Below, in pieces: positions 36,196-44,181 of a stretch of 64,000 nt of DNA; the stretch's first letter is position 1, and the number at the start of each line of letters is the position of its first letter. Under the pieces are notes generated by a model. That model ran no database searches. It was not told where the DNA came from and was given only the letters and a program-made list of their open reading frames with translations. Location of the stretch: the NCBI GenBank assembly GCA_016722445.1, contig JADKIZ010000006.1:1-64000 (forward strand), read 5' to 3'. The position numbers and the translations under genes are program-made. The DNA comes from Flavobacteriales bacterium. GTDB lineage: Bacteria > Bacteroidota > Bacteroidia > Flavobacteriales_D > Sanyastnellaceae.

Positions 36196-36695
36196 TGAGA
36201 CTCATTGAAAATAACCCGCAAACAAGGTCTTGGGGATTCGGTGAGCGTGTCGGTGAGCGTGATGCTTACGATGTGTCCGTTCTCCGTCATCGTTCGCCAT
36301 TGACAATATCCATCGTTGTATTTGCATTCACCATACTTGTTGATGTAGTATGAAATGAACTCATTTCTCAATTCACTCAGTCCACTGTCGTTTTTGGGAA
36401 AAATATCCATACTGATATCGTACAACCCTTGTTGATTGAAGTTGTAAGAGATTTCATACCAGGTTGAATCATTTTTATCATCACCAATTCTGTAAACCAA
36501 CTCATCTGGCATGCTATACACCGTTGCGCCATTCTCAACCCGGATCACATCTTCACGACCATCTCCGATATTCACACCACGGAAATCACCCCCTGCGGAA
36601 TGTCGCAGAATTTTCTCTGTTGAAGATTCCTTTTCTGCATGATTGCAACAAAAAAGGGATAACAACAACAATACAAAATGAGAGGGCTTCATCAC
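36192..36695 (-). CDS. Small exported protein, 167 aa, possibly a lipoprotein
   Basis: The N-terminus MMKPSHFVLLLLSLFCCNHAEKES has an export signal with a Cys pair in a weak lipobox (LFCC), so lipid attachment is possible. The remainder is beta-rich and acidic (VYSMPDELVYRIGDD, WYEISYNFNQQGLYDISMDIF, SITLTDTLTE), with no motif I recognise. It overlaps the ABC ATPase gene by four bases (ATGA), which implies translational coupling. A binding-protein role for the transporter is not indicated: it is too short and has no binding-protein features. Confidence 0.7.
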   Translation of the reverse strand: MMKPSHFVLLLLSLFCCNHAEKESSTEKILRHSAGGDFRGVNIGDGREDVIRVENGATVYSMPDELVYRIGDDKNDSTWYEISYNFNQQGLYDISMDIFPKNDSGLSELRNEFISYYINKYGECKYNDGYCQWRTMTENGHIVSITLTDTLTESPRPCLRVIFNESQ

Positions 36696-36869
36696 TCGTG
36701 GCTATTCACCACACAAAGATGAAACTTCTTTCACGGTTTTTTCTGTTATGATTACAATAAACAATGACCGTTCTCTTGTTGATATCAAACGGAGTCAATG
36801 ACAACTTTCGGGTAAAGTGCAATAATCCACTCCTCTTTTAGTTCATGTCGAACCAAACCAATGCAGGAA

Positions 36870-38354
36870 ATGAAATCTAAGTTGATCATATTTTCTGCTA
36901 CCCTCGCTACACTCTCTTGTTTGTACTTTGTGAAACTCAACGATGAATTGGTTGAGTATTCAAGCGGTAAACCCGCTACCAATATGGCTGTGGATGACAA
37001 GCCTGAATTGATTACGACCACGGTTTCTAATTTGGAAAGTGTGAAGGATCAATGGAAACCAACGGTGTCCACTCATGTATTAAATCCTCGAACCGCGAAC
37101 CGCGTCAAAGGAAAACGAGGAACAGAAATCGTTTTTCCTCCTGATGCTTTTGTTGATCATGAAGGATTTGCTGTGAGTGGCGCAATCACACTCACGCTTG
37201 AAGAATGTTATAGCATACCGGAAATTCTTCGTGCAAAACTTTCCACCACAAGCGATGAGAAGATGCTTGAAACGGCGGGTATGATTAAGCTTACTGCGAA
37301 ATCTAAAGGTAAAGAACTAAAGATTGCTTCAGACAAAACTTACACCATAGGCTTTCCTAGAAATGGTAATCTCCAAGACGATTTTGTTCTTTTCTATGGG
37401 AAGCGAAATGAAGATGATATCATGAATTGGGTTTTGGCCGATAACGAAATATCTGGTGTGCCCGAAGACGCATCTGTTGAATCAACCTCTTCTTCTCCAG
37501 ATATAGCCGCTTCAAGCCCAAACGATTGTTTTATCAGAATAACGGAAAGCTATCTCAGAAGGGACTTTAGGGTGAGTGAAATGGACTATTTCAATTGGCG
37601 CCTTCAAAGTGGTGAGGGACTGAATCAGTGGTTTGTTTCTGGCTTTAACCCGGACCTGCAAATGGTCAATGATTTTTGTAATGAAAAGTTGGAATGTCAG
37701 ATCACGTTCAAGGTAAATGAAAATGGCGAATTCGACTCGTATTACATTTCGCAATCAGCGAGTGAAATTTATGACAATGCTATCGTATCGTTTCTAAAAG
37801 CCATGCCGCCGCTGGATTTGAGTGTGTTGATGCCCGACTACACCTATGAACACGCTTGCATATTGACCTTCGGCAGTCACATAGGTCGTGAACAAAATGA
37901 AATTGCTGCGAATTTCAAGAAGAGATTTATGAAGGATCCCGAAGCTAAAATGAGCGGTGTAAACGCGGCGGATTTGGATTTTTATGTTCTTACTTCGAGC
38001 GAACTCGGATGGATCAATTGTGATCGCTTCTATGAAGATGAAAATCCGAAGGTGGACTTTTATGTTGACAACAACTCGTCATATGATTGCGCAGTAAGCA
38101 TGGTTTTCGATGACATCAATAGCGTTGTGAAGGGCGTTCGTATGGGCAATAGAACGGTTTTTAGTGGCGTCCCCGGAAATCAGAAAGTGAGAATTGTGTC
38201 TATTGAAGACCGTGGAGGCACGCCACAGATTTCAACCATTACAGCGAATACTCGTGACAAAGAAGTCAAGATGAAAGAGTATGCGAAATTTTCCATCAAA
38301 GAGTTGGATGCTCAGTTTGCTTCTAAGGACAAAAAGAATACGAAGTCAGTTTAG
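36870..38354 (+). CDS. ZU5-like surface protein with TonB-C-like segment
   Basis: 494 aa from ATG at 36870 (another at 36861). An N-terminal hydrophobic segment (LIIFSATLATLSCLYFV) is a signal or anchor. Residues ~75-175 resemble the ZU5-type module widespread in Bacteroidota surface proteins (GTEIVFPPDAFVDHEG, GAITLTLEECYSIPEIL, LETAGMIKLTAKSKGKEL). Residues ~265-330 resemble a TonB C-terminal fold (ITFKVNENGEFDSYYISQS, DNAIVSFLKAMPPL). The C-terminal part is beta-rich and unassigned. No T9SS sorting domain is present, so the protein may be membrane-anchored. Converges with the SGNH hydrolase gene, whose stop is four bases away. Domain assignments are by pattern only. Confidence 0.72.
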   Translation: MKSKLIIFSATLATLSCLYFVKLNDELVEYSSGKPATNMAVDDKPELITTTVSNLESVKDQWKPTVSTHVLNPRTANRVKGKRGTEIVFPPDAFVDHEGFAVSGAITLTLEECYSIPEILRAKLSTTSDEKMLETAGMIKLTAKSKGKELKIASDKTYTIGFPRNGNLQDDFVLFYGKRNEDDIMNWVLADNEISGVPEDASVESTSSSPDIAASSPNDCFIRITESYLRRDFRVSEMDYFNWRLQSGEGLNQWFVSGFNPDLQMVNDFCNEKLECQITFKVNENGEFDSYYISQSASEIYDNAIVSFLKAMPPLDLSVLMPDYTYEHACILTFGSHIGREQNEIAANFKKRFMKDPEAKMSGVNAADLDFYVLTSSELGWINCDRFYEDENPKVDFYVDNNSSYDCAVSMVFDDINSVVKGVRMGNRTVFSGVPGNQKVRIVSIEDRGGTPQISTITANTRDKEVKMKEYAKFSIKELDAQFASKDKKNTKSV

Positions 38355-38358
38355 CAAC

Positions 38359-39078
38359 TTAATTTAAAACGCTTGAAATGCTGTCTGCCCAAATGAGATA
38401 TGCATTATCCGACAAGTGTATACCATCTGTCGTGTATTCATCTTGAAGTGTTCCGTCTGGATATGTCAAAGACTTGTTGATGTCGAGAAATACGGCCCCT
38501 TCTTCTTTTGCAATAATGCGCAATTGTTGATTCATGGATGTAACAAGTTGGTTTACTTCCCGAAATTCTTCTCGCCCATTGGTTTGATTTCCCGCAATTT
38601 TTGAAACGGCTATGACAGCATTGAGAATGACTTCCGCACCAGTTTTTTTTCCAATGCGTACGATGTCACGGAAGCATTGATAGATGGTATCGCTGGTATA
38701 AATCCGTAGATCATTGATGCCGGCTTCAATGATCCAAAATCTGCTTTTGTGATTGGCGAGAAGATAAGCGCGATCTCGGATGCAAGGAATTTCATCTCCT
38801 CCTATACCCCAATTCGAGTGATGTGAAATGCCCAACAATTCTGACCAATTGGCTCGTGAAATAAGTGAGTTGCCTATGAAAATGATATCTGTTGAATCCG
38901 TTGGAAATTGCGCTATGAGTTGACCTATTTGTTTGGTTGAATACCGACATGAATTTATCTGATGAGTTTTTTCGTTTTTTGAATTTGGATTGTTGCAGGA
39001 ATACAAAATGGAAATAAGCGCCACAGACAGAATAAACAAGGTGGAATGTATAGATTTTGGTTGATTCTCTTTTTTCAT
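38359..39078 (-). CDS. SGNH/GDSL-family hydrolase lipoprotein
   Basis: 239 aa with a lipoprotein signal (LFILSVALISILYSC). The SGNH blocks are present: block I IFIGNSLISR (nucleophile Ser), the Gly block around WGIGGDEIP, block III EAGINDLRI (Asn) and block V DGIHLSDNAY (Asp and His). It is therefore a likely periplasmic esterase or acetyl-hydrolase; the substrate (acyl or carbohydrate ester) cannot be told. It converges with the ZU5-like gene and diverges from the aldehyde dehydrogenase. Confidence 0.88.
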   Translation of the reverse strand: MKKENQPKSIHSTLFILSVALISILYSCNNPNSKNEKTHQINSCRYSTKQIGQLIAQFPTDSTDIIFIGNSLISRANWSELLGISHHSNWGIGGDEIPCIRDRAYLLANHKSRFWIIEAGINDLRIYTSDTIYQCFRDIVRIGKKTGAEVILNAVIAVSKIAGNQTNGREEFREVNQLVTSMNQQLRIIAKEEGAVFLDINKSLTYPDGTLQDEYTTDGIHLSDNAYLIWADSISSVLN

Positions 39079-39154
39079 GTGGAACGGTGTTGTGTCAATT
39101 TAGGTTGATTGCTTTTGGTGATAATTCTTCCGCACTTTTCTTTGATCTTACGTT

Positions 39155-39162
39155 TAATTTTG
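39155..39162 (+). promoter_or_regulatory. Bacteroidota-type -7 element (TAATTTTG)
   Basis: An exact TAnnTTTG match 16 bases before the aldehyde dehydrogenase start. No clear -33 TTG at the usual spacing. Confidence 0.45.
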
Positions 39163-39178
39163 CGCTAAAATAAATCTC

Positions 39179-40738
39179 ATGGAAAACGTGATGACGAGCG
39201 CAAAAGTGAACATTGAATCTGAGCTATTGCAGCTGGGCTTGAAAGGTGTAAATAACGGAACTTCTACGGGTCAGAAGTTTTTTGCTTCCGGTGAAGAGTT
39301 GTCTTCATATTCGCCAGTAGACGGATCTTTGATCGGAACTGTGAAGATTACAACGCAAGCCGACTATGAAATGGTTGTTGCTTCTGCCACTGAAGCGTTT
39401 AAAAGATGGAGATTGGTTCCTGCACCTAAGCGTGGAGAAATTGTGCGTCAGTTCGGAGAAAAGCTTCGCCATCACAAGCAGGCTCTTGGAAAGTTGGTTT
39501 CTTATGAAATGGGCAAATCACTTCAAGAAGGACTTGGTGAGGTACAGGAAATGATCGATATCTGTGATTTTGCTGTTGGACTTTCTCGCCAATTATACGG
39601 ATTGACCATGCATAGCGAGCGTCCTGGGCACCGCATGTATGAACAATGGCATCCGCTTGGAATTGTTGGTATCATATCAGCATTTAACTTTCCGGTGGCA
39701 GTCTGGAGTTGGAACAGTGCTTTGGCCTGGATTTGCGGCGATGTATGCATTTGGAAAGCGTCTGAAAAAGCACCGTTATGTGCGGTTGCTTGTCAAAACA
39801 TTTGGAATGAAGTTGCCACAGAAAATAATTTGCCGGAAGGTATTTCGTCTATCATTACTGGCGGTGCAGACGTAGGTAACTGGATGGTTTCCGACACAAG
39901 AGTGCCTCTTATCAGTGCTACGGGTAGTACAAGAATGGGTCGAATTGTGGGCTCAAAGGTTGCGGAAAGATTTGGCAAAAGTCTGCTGGAATTGGGAGGC
40001 AACAACGCCATCATCGTTACTGAAAATGCTGACTTGCAAATGACTATTATCGGTGCTGTATTTGGCGCTTGTGGAACGGCTGGTCAGCGATGCACAACTA
40101 CGCGTAGATTGATTATTCACGAAAATGTTTATGAGGAAGTTGTTGCAAAAATGAAGGCGGCTTATGGCCAATTGAGAATAGGAAATCCACTGAATGAAAC
40201 CAATCACGTGGGTCCGCTCATTGATCAGGGCGCGGTAAAATTATATCTGAAAAGTATCGAGGAAGCGAAAGCGCAAGGCGGTAAAATCGTTGTGGAAGGC
40301 GGCATTCTTGAAGGAAAAGGATATGAAAGTGGTTGCTATGTGAAGCCTTGTATTATTGAAGTCAAAGATTCCTCCCTTCCTATTGTGCAACACGAAACAT
40401 TTGCTCCGATTTTATACATCATGAAGTACTCCACACTTGAACAAGCAATTGAGATGCAAAACGGTGTGGTTCAGGGACTTAGCAGCAGTATTATGACTAC
40501 AAATATGCGTCAGGCTGAAAAGTTCTTATCCACTGAAGGTAGCGATTGTGGTATTGCCAATGTGAATATTGGAACCTCTGGCGCTGAGATCGGAGGAGCG
40601 TTTGGTGGTGAAAAGGAAACTGGTGGTGGCAGAGAGTCCGGTTCTGATGCTTGGAGAAATTACATGCGTCGTCAGACCAATACGATCAATTATAGCTCAA
40701 GTTTACCATTAGCTCAGGGTATTAAGTTTGACTTCTAA
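39179..40738 (+). CDS. amaB: ALDH7-type aldehyde dehydrogenase (L-piperidine-6-carboxylate/aminoadipate semialdehyde type)
   Basis: 519 aa. Catalytic residues: general-base Glu271 in LLELGGNNAIIV and nucleophile Cys305 in GTAGQRCTTTRR. The ALDH7/antiquitin features, LGGNNAIIV, AGQRCTTTRRL and ISAFNFPVAVWSWN, and the C-terminal GTSGAEIGGAFGGEKETGGGRESGSDAW, separate it from other ALDH families. The expected role is NAD-dependent oxidation of aminoadipate semialdehyde (in equilibrium with piperideine-6-carboxylate) in lysine breakdown. Family assignment is strong; the exact substrate is inferred. It has its own promoter and is not in an obvious operon. Confidence 0.9.
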   Translation: MENVMTSAKVNIESELLQLGLKGVNNGTSTGQKFFASGEELSSYSPVDGSLIGTVKITTQADYEMVVASATEAFKRWRLVPAPKRGEIVRQFGEKLRHHKQALGKLVSYEMGKSLQEGLGEVQEMIDICDFAVGLSRQLYGLTMHSERPGHRMYEQWHPLGIVGIISAFNFPVAVWSWNSALAWICGDVCIWKASEKAPLCAVACQNIWNEVATENNLPEGISSIITGGADVGNWMVSDTRVPLISATGSTRMGRIVGSKVAERFGKSLLELGGNNAIIVTENADLQMTIIGAVFGACGTAGQRCTTTRRLIIHENVYEEVVAKMKAAYGQLRIGNPLNETNHVGPLIDQGAVKLYLKSIEEAKAQGGKIVVEGGILEGKGYESGCYVKPCIIEVKDSSLPIVQHETFAPILYIMKYSTLEQAIEMQNGVVQGLSSSIMTTNMRQAEKFLSTEGSDCGIANVNIGTSGAEIGGAFGGEKETGGGRESGSDAWRNYMRRQTNTINYSSSLPLAQGIKFDF

Positions 40739-41033
40739 TCTTGGCCGGTACATGCGGTAATCCGCGAGATAAAGCTATTTTTAAATGAGGATTCTATTGG
40801 GTAGGGAGGCCAGATCATATTGACCTCTTCCCATTTATTGATTAAACAATTTTTATTGGATTTTTCTGGGCATGAATTCAAGGATTCTTCTGAATCTATT
40901 GAAATCTACACGTGTCGTTGTTTCCGTTTGTGAAACCACTACTTAAGCGCTTATCAAGAAACTTTTGAAACCAAAGTGCAGGAATTAGCACCTCCATTAC
41001 GGAAGGTCAAGAATGTTGTGCTAGATAATACGT
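40739..41033. other. Intergenic stretch between aldehyde dehydrogenase and mnmG
   Basis: About 295 bases with no supportable gene. One imperfect inverted repeat (GGGAGG-CCA near 40804 with TGA-CCTC-TTCCC near 40825) could be the dehydrogenase's transcription terminator, though no T-run follows it. I see nothing else. Confidence 0.4.
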
Positions 41034-42911
41034 TTACCTGCCGATGTGCAAGAGAAGGACACTGATATCCGATGGATTGACCCCACTGATTCGTGATGCC
41101 TGTCCAATGGTTTCTGGTCTGATGCGTTTTAGTTTTTGGCGGGATTCAGTGCTTAGGTTGATTACCTTATCGTAATCGAATTCTGCGGGAAGAAGGAGAT
41201 GCTCCAATCTGAGCATCTTATCGGCGAGCTCCTTTTCTTTGAGAAGATATCCACTGTATTTGATATCAATTTCGACCTGTTCGAGTATTTCGTCCGTGTC
41301 AATTCCGCTCTGGGCTGCGGTTTCAGCTATGCCCGCAAATAGAGCGGTAAAATTCGACAAACTCAACTCGGGTCGACTCAGGATACTCACGGCCTTGACT
41401 TTTTGGTTTATTGGGGCGCTATTGAGCTTTTCGAGTATTGGATTGATCTCTTCAGGGGATACTGAGAGCTGCTCGAGGTACTTTTTCGTCAAATTCTTGC
41501 CGCGTTGCTTTTGTTCCACATGAAACATCCGCTCATCTGACGCTAATCCAATTTTGTGAGACAGTGGTGTTAAACGCTCGTCGGCATTATCTTGGCGAAG
41601 AAGCGTCCGAAATTCTGCCCGGCTTGTAAACATTCGATAGGGCTCTTCTGTACCTTTCGTGATCAGATCGTCGATCAGAACACCGATGTAAGCTTGATCT
41701 CTGGATAGGATAAATGGGGCTTCGTCTTTGATCCATAATGCAGCGTTGATACCCGCGATAAGTCCCTGACAGGCGGCTTCTTCATAGCCTGTGGTGCCAT
41801 TGATTTGACCGGCTAGAAATAGCCCAGGAACAGCTTTCGTCTCCAGGGTGTGTTTAAGTTGTTCTGGCGGGAAATAATCATATTCAATGGCGTAGCCAGG
41901 TCTGAACATTCGCGCATTTTCGAATCCGGGAATGTGGCGTATGGCGGTGAGTTGTACGTCGTCCGGCAGGCTTGTGGAGAAACCGTTAACATATATCTCC
42001 ACGGTATTCCAGCCTTCTGGTTCGGCAAATATTTGGTGCCTGTCCTTATCTGCAAATCTTGTGATTTTGTCCTCAATTGACGGACAATACCGCGGTCCAA
42101 CACCTTGTATTCGTCCAGCGTACATGGGGCTTTTTTCAAAGCCTGTAGCCAAGATGTCGTGCACGGTGGTATTCGTATATGTAATCCAACAGGACTTTTG
42201 AATTTTAAGCCTTTCTGTGGCTGTATAGCTGAATTTTCCTGGGAATTCATCACCCAATTGTTCCTCCATTTTGGAATAATCGAGTGACCTGCCATCGATG
42301 CGGGGCGGTGTACCTGTTTTCATTCTGCCGCTTCGAAAGCCAATAGAATTAAGCTGTTCTGTCAGTCCTTCAGCCTGCTTTTCCCCGATTCTTCCTCCGC
42401 CGAATTGCTTCTCTCCGATGTGAATTACCCCATTTAGAAATGTTCCACTTGTTACAATCACTGACCTGCACGAAAACTTGATCCCCATTCCGGTAAGCAC
42501 ACCGACAATTTGATTATTCTGGATAATGACCTCACGCACCATGTCCTGCCAGAAATCCACGTTTGGCGTGGCTTCCAAGGCGTTGCGCCATTCTTCAGCG
42601 AATCTCAAGCGATCGTTTTGCGTTCTTGGGCTCCACATCGCTGGTCCTTTTGACCTGTTGAGCATACGGAATTGAATAGCAGATTTATCGGAGATGATGC
42701 CAGAATATCCGCCCAGCGCATCGATCTCACGAACGATTTGGCCTTTCGCTATTCCACCCATCGCTGGATTGCAGCTCATTTGGCCTATCTTGTTCATATC
42801 CATAGTGATAAGTAGGACTTTCGCACCGAGATTTGCAGCGCTTGCAGCTGCTTCATTTCCGGCATGTCCTGCACCAATGACTACGATATCATATGTTGGA
42901 TACTTGCTCAT
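41034..42911 (-). CDS. mnmG: tRNA uridine-5-carboxymethylaminomethyl(34) synthesis enzyme MnmG
   Basis: 625 aa from ATG at 42911. The FAD-binding site GAGHAGNEAAASAANLGA is at residues ~10-27, with the MnmG signatures GQMSCNPAMGGIAKGQIVREIDALGG (given here in part: NPAMGGIAKG), GRMKTGTPPRI, YCPSIEDKI and AGQINGTTGYEEAA. With MnmE it makes the cmnm5 modification of U34 in tRNA. Length and motifs are normal. A start at 42935 would add eight atypical residues. It follows ybeY by 33 bases on the same strand, so ybeY and mnmG share a promoter. GidA/MnmG lies near the origin in some bacteria, but not here on the evidence seen. Confidence 0.96.
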   Translation of the reverse strand: MSKYPTYDIVVIGAGHAGNEAAASAANLGAKVLLITMDMNKIGQMSCNPAMGGIAKGQIVREIDALGGYSGIISDKSAIQFRMLNRSKGPAMWSPRTQNDRLRFAEEWRNALEATPNVDFWQDMVREVIIQNNQIVGVLTGMGIKFSCRSVIVTSGTFLNGVIHIGEKQFGGGRIGEKQAEGLTEQLNSIGFRSGRMKTGTPPRIDGRSLDYSKMEEQLGDEFPGKFSYTATERLKIQKSCWITYTNTTVHDILATGFEKSPMYAGRIQGVGPRYCPSIEDKITRFADKDRHQIFAEPEGWNTVEIYVNGFSTSLPDDVQLTAIRHIPGFENARMFRPGYAIEYDYFPPEQLKHTLETKAVPGLFLAGQINGTTGYEEAACQGLIAGINAALWIKDEAPFILSRDQAYIGVLIDDLITKGTEEPYRMFTSRAEFRTLLRQDNADERLTPLSHKIGLASDERMFHVEQKQRGKNLTKKYLEQLSVSPEEINPILEKLNSAPINQKVKAVSILSRPELSLSNFTALFAGIAETAAQSGIDTDEILEQVEIDIKYSGYLLKEKELADKMLRLEHLLLPAEFDYDKVINLSTESRQKLKRIRPETIGQASRISGVNPSDISVLLLHIGR

Positions 42912-42944
42912 TTTTGTTTTTGAAAAATGTTCCACGTGGAAACA

Positions 42945-43373
42945 TTACTTTGAAATTGTTGTTAATCTTTTGAGGTATTTTTCCTCTTTTGATCTCATGG
43001 TTTTTATCTCGTCGGATTTCTTGTCTTTGTATCCGCATAAATGCATAACCCCATGAATAATAACACGTTGTATTTCATTTTCGGTAGAAACAGAATTTTT
43101 GATTGCATTATCTTTGACCCGATCTATGCTGATGAATAGGTCGCCACTCACTGTTGATTCAATCGTATAATCAAAGGTGATGATATCTGTGTAGTAATTA
43201 TGCTTAAGATATTCCTCATTCATTCGAATTAAGTACTCATCACTACACAGAATGATGTTAATCGGCCCCATTGAGCGTTTTTCTGTCAGAATAGAGTCCT
43301 GAACCCAAGTCTTCAGTCTTCGTTTGTTTTTGAGGCTGTATTTGACGTCGATTTGATGGAATTGAATTGCCAT
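42945..43373 (-). CDS. ybeY: Endoribonuclease YbeY (rRNA maturation)
   Basis: 142 aa. The metal-binding motif is HGVMHLCGYKDK: His107 and His111, with Asp117 at the third-ligand place, where E. coli-type YbeY has His; the GYKDK form is usual for Bacteroidota. The conserved Arg-rich start, YTDIITFDY and SGDLFISI are also present. YbeY takes part in 16S rRNA 3'-end processing and late 70S quality control. It is the first gene of the ybeY-mnmG pair and is preceded by a well-formed promoter overlapped by a palindrome. Confidence 0.93.
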   Translation of the reverse strand: MAIQFHQIDVKYSLKNKRRLKTWVQDSILTEKRSMGPINIILCSDEYLIRMNEEYLKHNYYTDIITFDYTIESTVSGDLFISIDRVKDNAIKNSVSTENEIQRVIIHGVMHLCGYKDKKSDEIKTMRSKEEKYLKRLTTISK

Positions 43374-43377
43374 GTTG

Positions 43378-43405
43378 CAAAGGTAGGCCAGTCGGTTATC
43401 AACAA
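43378..43405 (-). promoter_or_regulatory. Promoter TTG-N17-TACCTTTG for ybeY-mnmG
   Basis: On the minus strand TACCTTTG (43378-43385) has a TTG -33 element (43403-43405) 17 bases upstream, a full Bacteroidota promoter four bases before the ybeY ATG. The very short leader suggests near-leaderless translation. Confidence 0.6.
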
Positions 43406-43415
43406 CTGTTGATAA
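43396..43415. promoter_or_regulatory. Palindrome TTATCAACA-AC-TGTTGATAA overlapping the ybeY -33 element
   Basis: A perfect 9-2-9 inverted repeat. It covers the -33 TTG of the ybeY promoter, so a protein bound here would block transcription. Each arm is one base from the DnaA box TTATCCACA, so DnaA is one candidate binder. Confidence 0.45.
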
Positions 43416-43733
43416 TGTTGATTTTCTGAGTGCAAGGTGTTAACTCTTAACGATACAGATAAATGTGATTGTTTATGGCGGAATAGATGGATGAGACAGA
43501 TCAAATTAACAGGGGGCAGGTTTAAGTGGTTGTATGCACTTTGTAAGTTGATCAATTGCCTTATTTCAGGCCGTTTGGCGTGATGAAGGCAATACGTGAT
43601 GGAGGATTTTCTGACCGGTTGGCGCTATCTACCGGTTGTATCCGGATGGGATAATTTAATAGGGCGCGATGAATTTCATGGGTTGATTTTCCCGTGAAAC
43701 AGGGTGATTGAAGATAGTTGGATAATTACAGAA
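43416..43733. other. Gene-free stretch upstream of ybeY
   Basis: About 320 bases between the ybeY palindrome and the stop of the RsbW-like gene. It contains a small inverted repeat GTTAA-CTC-TTAAC (about 43439-43451) and the repeated word ACCGGTTG. I see no supportable gene. Confidence 0.4.
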
Positions 43734-44168
43734 TTATTCTGAAACGACGCCGTCATTCGCCAATACTGCGAAATCGAGGATCACAATGCGGCCATTGTCC
43801 TGAAAGTCGCACTGGTCTGCAAGCTTTCTCATGAGGAAAACACCACGACCATGAGGCTTTTCAATATTCTCCGGTGCAGTAGGATCTGGTAGATGATCGT
43901 AATCGAATCCAGGCCCTTCATCTTCGATCATGAAACGCATCAAGCGATCTTCGATGATGTCGAAAGTAAGTGTGACTTGTTTGGCTGGATCGAGTTTATT
44001 GCCGTGTACGATTGCGTTATTCACCGCTTCCGTCATTGCGATAAGCAATTCGCCGTAATAATCTTCCTTCACGCCGTATTCGGCCACGACATCATCGATG
44101 AGTTTTTCAGCGAGGTGAATATTTTCCAGAATGGAAGGAAACTTCAGTGTTCGTTTTGCAGCCGCCAT
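43734..44168 (-). CDS. RsbW-like serine/threonine ATP-binding regulator (anti-sigma type)
   Basis: 144 aa, a single GHKL ATPase domain of HATPase_c_2 type: the N-box ELLIAMTEAVNNAIVHGNK, the G1 box DEGPGFD and the G2-like GRGVFLMRKLAD. Proteins of this kind bind and phosphorylate anti-sigma antagonists or act as small ATPases in partner-switching systems. No STAS-domain antagonist or PP2C phosphatase gene is in the neighbourhood. It is 13 bases downstream of the DUF4175 gene on the same strand. Confidence 0.85.
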   Translation of the reverse strand: MAAAKRTLKFPSILENIHLAEKLIDDVVAEYGVKEDYYGELLIAMTEAVNNAIVHGNKLDPAKQVTLTFDIIEDRLMRFMIEDEGPGFDYDHLPDPTAPENIEKPHGRGVFLMRKLADQCDFQDNGRIVILDFAVLANDGVVSE

Positions 44169-44181
44169 GGAATGTTGCAGA

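Noticed and set aside
36779..36788. TTGATATCAA upstream of the ZU5-like gene as an FNR site
   Set aside because: The half-sites abut with no four-base spacer, so it does not fit the TTGAT-N4-ATCAA consensus.
43396..43451. A second replication-origin candidate near ybeY-mnmG
   Set aside because: Only two imperfect DnaA-like arms plus one short inverted repeat and no AT-rich unwinding element; better explained as an operator.
43313..43555. Open frame of 80 codons on the minus strand over the ybeY promoter region
   Set aside because: It overlaps the ybeY start in another frame and covers the promoter and palindrome; no family resemblance.
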